Of a stretch of 27,540 nucleotides of DNA, positions 23,984-27,540 are shown piece after piece. Position 1 is the first letter of the stretch. Each line of letters opens with the position of its first letter. The notes beneath the pieces are model-generated. The model was not told the DNA's origin and did no database searches. It worked only from the letters and a program-made list of their open reading frames with translations. Source of the DNA: CAYWXK01 sp964462515 (GTDB taxonomy: Bacteria > Planctomycetota > Phycisphaerae > Sedimentisphaerales > Anaerobacaceae); NCBI GenBank assembly GCA_964462515.1, contig CAYWXK010000047.1:1-27540 (forward strand). Direction: 5' to 3'. The position numbers and the translations under genes were made by a program.

Positions 23984-25279
23984 TTATCGGCCGACAGAAA
24001 GTAAATGCGAATAGGTGCGAAGGAACATCCTGCCGGCGGCAACAGCAGGCGTGGCGTGGCTGGTTTCGCCCAGACGATTTATCGCCAGCAGCTCAAACTG
24101 GGGAGCAGCTTTTATGACAACGACGTCGCCATTGCGGTCGATGCAGTATAAGATACCATTGACCCAGACCGGCGAGCCGTAGAACTTGCCGGCAGGTTTT
24201 TTGTGCCATAACAATTCACCCGTCTTACTTCGCAAACAGCAGACATCACCCTGGTCGTGGAAGGTAAAGAGCAAGCCATCATTAGCTAAAGACGTGGGGA
24301 CATAAGGAGCCGATGGGCCTTTTAGCTCATACACCTCCTTGGGTCCATCAACAGTGCTTACTGCATCGATGGATTCGACGTGCTCACCACCGGGCTTGAT
24401 GGCAACCAGACGTCGCCCGGCGCCTCCTTCGCCGCACGTGCCAATCAATAAATCCTCTGCGATTACCGGAGAGCTTACGATGCGCTGCCCGACCTGGAAA
24501 GCCGATTTCAACTCCCATTTTACATCACCTGTTTGTGGATTGATGCCGGTTATGCCGTGCTCTCTGCTGGTGAAAACCAGCTCATCGGCACTTCGTTCAT
24601 CGCTTCGGTAAATGCAGGGAGTTGAATAGGATACCTTATTGTTTTTTCGCAGTGTTTGCCAGCGATTTTCGCCTGTCCGGCGGTCAACGGCAATCCAGCA
24701 GCTCTGGGGACTTTCGACGCCGGATAAATCCTCCTGCTCAAGGGTGAACACCACCAAGTCGTTCCAGATAATAGGCGAGATTGATGGTCCGTGCTGGGCC
24801 ATAACGGCGGGGAAGATGCGTTTCCAGATTGGGTCGCCATTGAGACTGAAGGCGACCAGAGCTGTCTGCTGGTTGGTGGGCCAGAGAACATAAACATTGT
24901 TGGCATCGACAACAGGAGTGCCGGCAGCATAGCTATTGTCCCTATTCAATTTCTGGCGAGTCAACTCAAAGCGCCTTTGCCATAAGATGTCGCCATTGTT
25001 GACATCGATGGCCAACAAAAAAACTTCTGCGGTCTGCGGTTGAGCAGATGTGATAAAGAGCTTATTATCCCAAACGACAGGCGACGAATGTCCGCCTCCT
25101 GGAAGAGTGATTTTCCAGTTGTAGTCAGTTTCGGACCATTTGACAGGAATGGACTTTGCGAAACTTATACCCTGGCCGTTGGGGCCACGAAAGCGAGGCC
25201 ATTCCTGGCTTCTGGCAGAAGACGTAAGTCCAAAAATAGCTATTGTCGCAAAGATTTTCCAGAGATGTGAGCTCGTCAT
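23984..25279 (-). CDS. Secreted PQQ-like beta-propeller repeat protein
   Basis: A 431-aa exported protein. Residues 1-24 are a signal peptide with probable cleavage SARS24-Q25. The mature N-terminus EWPRFRGPNGQG is a hallmark of a very large planctomycete family of PQQ-type propellers. Blade motifs with L-A-I-D-x-x-x-G-D-I-L-W, VAFSLNGDPIWK, AVDRRTGENRW, GINPQTGDVKW and LRSKTGELLWHKK appear at regular spacing, suggesting a seven- or eight-bladed propeller. No dehydrogenase residues are evident and most relatives have unknown roles. The ATG overlaps the cimA stop as ATGA, so it is translated with citramalate synthase, an odd pairing of a cytoplasmic biosynthetic enzyme with a periplasmic protein. 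Confidence 0.9.
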   Translation of the reverse strand: MTSSHLWKIFATIAIFGLTSSARSQEWPRFRGPNGQGISFAKSIPVKWSETDYNWKITLPGGGHSSPVVWDNKLFITSAQPQTAEVFLLAIDVNNGDILWQRRFELTRQKLNRDNSYAAGTPVVDANNVYVLWPTNQQTALVAFSLNGDPIWKRIFPAVMAQHGPSISPIIWNDLVVFTLEQEDLSGVESPQSCWIAVDRRTGENRWQTLRKNNKVSYSTPCIYRSDERSADELVFTSREHGITGINPQTGDVKWELKSAFQVGQRIVSSPVIAEDLLIGTCGEGGAGRRLVAIKPGGEHVESIDAVSTVDGPKEVYELKGPSAPYVPTSLANDGLLFTFHDQGDVCCLRSKTGELLWHKKPAGKFYGSPVWVNGILYCIDRNGDVVVIKAAPQFELLAINRLGETSHATPAVAAGRMFLRTYSHLLSVGR

Positions 25280-26838
25280 TGTTTGTCTTTCTGGATTTTA
25301 TATTCGACGGAGTCGGTAAGGGCTTGCCAGGAGGCTTCGATGATGTTCTCGGAGCAGCCGACCGTGCCCCAGATTGAGGTTTTGTCGCGCGATTCGATTA
25401 TTACGCGGACACGAGCTGCGGTGCCGGCTTCGGTGTTGACCACACGGACTTTGTAGTCGATTAAGCGGACATCTTTGAGAGCAGGAAAAAATCTTTCGAG
25501 CGACTTTCGAAGGGCGGCGTCAAGGGCATTGACCGGGCCATCGCCTTCGCCGACCACAAGCTCGGTTTCGTCGCCGACTTTTAGTTTGACGGTAGCTTCG
25601 GTAACAATGTCACCTGAGGCGCGTTTTTCGACATTGATGTGATATTTTATCAGGTCGAAAGAAGGTTTGAATGTGCCCATAATTTTTTTTACAAGCAGGT
25701 CGAAGGTGGCGTTTGCGGCCTCGAACTGATAGCCCTGGCTTTCGAGCTCCTGGACGCGGGCGAGGATTTTGGCGGCTAATTTTTTGTCCTGTGTGATTTT
25801 GACTTTTTCGAGCTCGGCTAATACAGTTGATTTGCCGCTTAATTCGGATATAAGAAATCGCCTTTCATTGCCAACGAGATGCGGGGTGATGTGTTCGTAG
25901 GTGCGTGTGCTTTTGCGGAGGGCATCAATGTGGAGGCCTGCTTTGTGCGCGAAGGCGCTTTCGCCGACGTAGGGCATATTCATTACGGGCGTTAGATTGG
26001 CTATTTCAAAGACTAATCGGGAAACCTCGGTGAGAGTTTTGATTTTTTCCGGGGTGAGGACATCGAAGCCCATTTTGAATGCGAGGTTCGGGATAACTAC
26101 ACAGAGGTTGGCGTTTCCACAGCGTTCGCCGAGGCCGTTTATTGTCCCCTGGACATGTCGGGCGCCGGCGCGGACGGCGGCGAGCGTGTTGGCGGTGGCA
26201 CAATCGGTGTCATTATGAGTATGGATGCCGATTGGCATCGGTTGGAACTTTTCGCAGACGGTCCTTGTGATTTCGTAAATATCATTGGGTATGGAGCCGC
26301 CGTTTGTGTCGCAGAGCACAAGGGCGTCGGCACCGGCTTGCGCAGCGGCGAAGAGAACTTTCATTGCGTAGTCGGGATTATCCTTGTAGCCATCGTAGAA
26401 GTGTTCCGCATCAAAGATGATTTCGAGGCCGTGCTTTTTAAGATACTCAACCGACTGGACACAAATGGCGAGGTTTTCATCAAGTGAGCAGCCGAGCACA
26501 TCCTTTACGTGCAGCTCCCAGCTTTTGCCGACGAGGGTGGCGGCCTGCGTTTTTGCGGAGAGGATCGAGTTAAGAGAGGCATCGTCGGAGACGGAGGAGC
26601 CTGCTCTGCGGGTGCTTCCGAAAGCGACAATTTTTGAGTTTTTCAGGCCGAGTTTGGCAGCTTCCCTGAAGAATTGCATTTCCTTTGGGTTGGAGGCTGG
26701 GTAACCGCCTTCGATGTAATCGACGCCGAGGTCGTCGAGGCACTTTGCGATTGCAAGTTTGTCTTGCAGAGAGAAGCTGACACCTTCAGCTTGCATACCA
26801 TCACGAAGGGTTGTGTCGTAGATTTTTATTCTTTCCAT
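25276..26838 (-). CDS. cimA: Citramalate synthase
   Basis: (R)-citramalate synthase condenses pyruvate with acetyl-CoA, the first step of the threonine-independent route to isoleucine. The 520-aa protein has the HMGL-like catalytic barrel with YDTTLRDGMQAEGVSFS at 7-23 (metal ligand D8), IFDAEHFYDG, GIHTHNDTDCA (H206, H208) and NGLGERCGNAN (234-244). A LeuA-type dimerisation/regulatory domain spans about 375-515 with GDGPVNALDAALRKSL. DGMQ in place of the DGEQ of isopropylmalate synthases, plus the length, favours CimA. AAAGGA lies 9 nt before the ATG. Feedback by isoleucine through the C-terminal domain is the family's known behaviour. Confidence 0.94.
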   Translation of the reverse strand: MERIKIYDTTLRDGMQAEGVSFSLQDKLAIAKCLDDLGVDYIEGGYPASNPKEMQFFREAAKLGLKNSKIVAFGSTRRAGSSVSDDASLNSILSAKTQAATLVGKSWELHVKDVLGCSLDENLAICVQSVEYLKKHGLEIIFDAEHFYDGYKDNPDYAMKVLFAAAQAGADALVLCDTNGGSIPNDIYEITRTVCEKFQPMPIGIHTHNDTDCATANTLAAVRAGARHVQGTINGLGERCGNANLCVVIPNLAFKMGFDVLTPEKIKTLTEVSRLVFEIANLTPVMNMPYVGESAFAHKAGLHIDALRKSTRTYEHITPHLVGNERRFLISELSGKSTVLAELEKVKITQDKKLAAKILARVQELESQGYQFEAANATFDLLVKKIMGTFKPSFDLIKYHINVEKRASGDIVTEATVKLKVGDETELVVGEGDGPVNALDAALRKSLERFFPALKDVRLIDYKVRVVNTEAGTAARVRVIIESRDKTSIWGTVGCSENIIEASWQALTDSVEYKIQKDKQ

Positions 26839-27130
26839 AATCGTATATCCTTTTGTGGTTCGTCCAGTATGAATCAGCGATTAAACAAACCGGGTGCCAT
26901 TGTATCGGCGGTGGTTTGGGATGTAAAGAGCGAAGTCCTGTTGGGTTTTAACAGCAGAAGTCCGCGTAGAACCCTGATGAACGTCGCCGGCCTGATATGA
27001 GCACACCGCTGGTGTAAATAAGTGATAAAAATTTTCGGAAAAAGTTCTTGCAAAGATGGGGGCTAATTTAGTATAATGATATTTTTTGTTTGTTAGCAGG
27101 AAGACATTATAAGTTGTTGGTGTTGATTGT
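26839..27130. other. Divergent intergenic region between cimA and the EIIA gene
   Basis: No convincing gene; a 43-codon open frame (26869-27000, +) has no clear ribosome binding site. The plus-strand promoter at 27048-27077 serves the EIIA gene. I find no good promoter for cimA on the minus strand and no T-box-like specifier structure. Confidence 0.5.
27048..27077 (+). promoter_or_regulatory. Predicted sigma70-type promoter of the EIIA gene
   Basis: TTGCAA (27048-27053) and a perfect TATAAT (27072-27077) are separated by 18 nt. Predicted start near 27084, leader of about 47 nt. Confidence 0.65.
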
Positions 27131-27540
27131 ATGATGCTAACGGAAATATTGCAGCGCAAGTTTATCAAAGTTCCGGTAGAGAGCAAAGACAAGGAATCCG
27201 TGATAGCGGAGCTGATTGATTTGCTCAATGCCAACGGTCTGCTGTCTGATAGAGATGCCGCTTTAGAATCGGTTATGGCAAGAGAGCAGACGCGAAGCAC
27301 CGGAATAGGCGGGCGAATTGCGATTCCGCACGGTAAATGCGATGCTGTCAATCAACTTGTTATGGCGATGGGAATCGCACGCAGCCCGATTGATTTTAAG
27401 AGCATCGACAATAAGCCTGTAACGATAATCATTCTGCTGATTTCACCGGCTGACCAGACAGGGCCTCATATTCAGGCTCTGGCCAAGATAAGCAAACTGA
27501 TGTTAGATGAGGATTTCAAAGAGCAACTGGAGAAAGCAAA
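27131..27540 (+). CDS. PTS EIIA (fructose/nitrogen-type) domain protein, 5' part
   Basis: The frame is open from ATG 27131 to the window end (136 codons, partial). The sequence is a PTS EIIA type 2 domain. The phosphorylated histidine is H67 in GGRIAIPHGKCDAV, and the later PADQTGPHIQALAKISKLM contains the second conserved His. In full PTS systems this domain passes phosphate from HPr to EIIB; in PtsN-like forms it regulates nitrogen or potassium metabolism. Which applies cannot be decided from the 5' part. A second ATG follows immediately, and neither has a clear Shine-Dalgarno. The gene is divergent from cimA. Confidence 0.88.
   Translation, partial: MMLTEILQRKFIKVPVESKDKESVIAELIDLLNANGLLSDRDAALESVMAREQTRSTGIGGRIAIPHGKCDAVNQLVMAMGIARSPIDFKSIDNKPVTIIILLISPADQTGPHIQALAKISKLMLDEDFKEQLEKA

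Noticed and set aside
26869..27000. 43-codon + strand ORF MNQRLNKPGAIVSAVVWDV...
   Set aside because: No ribosome binding site, no recognisable family; it overlaps the expected cimA leader. A conserved leader or repeat is possible, but I cannot support it.
26881..27351. Minus-strand ORF of 156 aa
   Set aside because: Antisense to the PTS EIIA gene, whose + strand frame has a clear family match including the active-site His.

Overview
The window most likely comes from a planctomycete of the Phycisphaerae (Sedimentisphaerales-like) lineage. Four things point that way: a secreted protein with a degenerate dockerin-type C-terminus, a secreted 'WPRFRGPNGQG' beta-propeller protein, the archaeal-type entry into the shikimate pathway (ADTH synthase plus dehydroquinate synthase II), and a low-complexity 'QNKPN...TNPIKPNL' repeat ORF of a kind I associate with these genomes. 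This assignment is inference, since there is no marker gene such as rRNA.

Layout. (1) 1-9300 is a cell-surface polysaccharide/LPS block. A protein with two LPS-kinase-like domains lies on the + strand. Converging on it is a nine-gene minus-strand cluster, read from 9300 down to 1586: rfbA, rfbC, rfbD, rfbB (dTDP-L-rhamnose synthesis, overlapping genes), two GT4 glycosyltransferases, two SAM methyltransferases and an FkbM methyltransferase. A good sigma70-type promoter (9559-9587, minus) sits upstream of rfbA. (2) 9689-14180 is a monocistronic unit for a 1410-aa autotransporter: its own promoter, a passenger of about 26 repeats, a C-terminal barrel and a strong terminator. (3) 14481-18179 holds an MFS transporter, tRNA-Lys(UUU) and a secreted C10-family cysteine protease with carboxypeptidase-regulatory-like and dockerin-like tails; its apparent start codon is odd (possibly AUA). 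(4) 18371-23861 has the two genes that start aromatic amino acid synthesis from aspartate semialdehyde. They are separated by about 3.7 kb of different character: an AT-rich pair of overlapping genes (one a predicted PD-(D/E)XK nuclease), interspersed repeats and a promoter followed by stacked hairpins with no ORF. (5) 23984-26838 (minus) is citramalate synthase, overlapping a secreted beta-propeller gene. (6) 27131 to the end is the start of a PTS EIIA-type gene with its own promoter.

The strongest candidate for an undescribed system is the two-gene AT-rich module at 19795-21862 with its structured noncoding neighbour at 21920-22085. The repeat autotransporter and the probable AUA start come next. 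No CRISPR array, IS transposase or integrase was seen.
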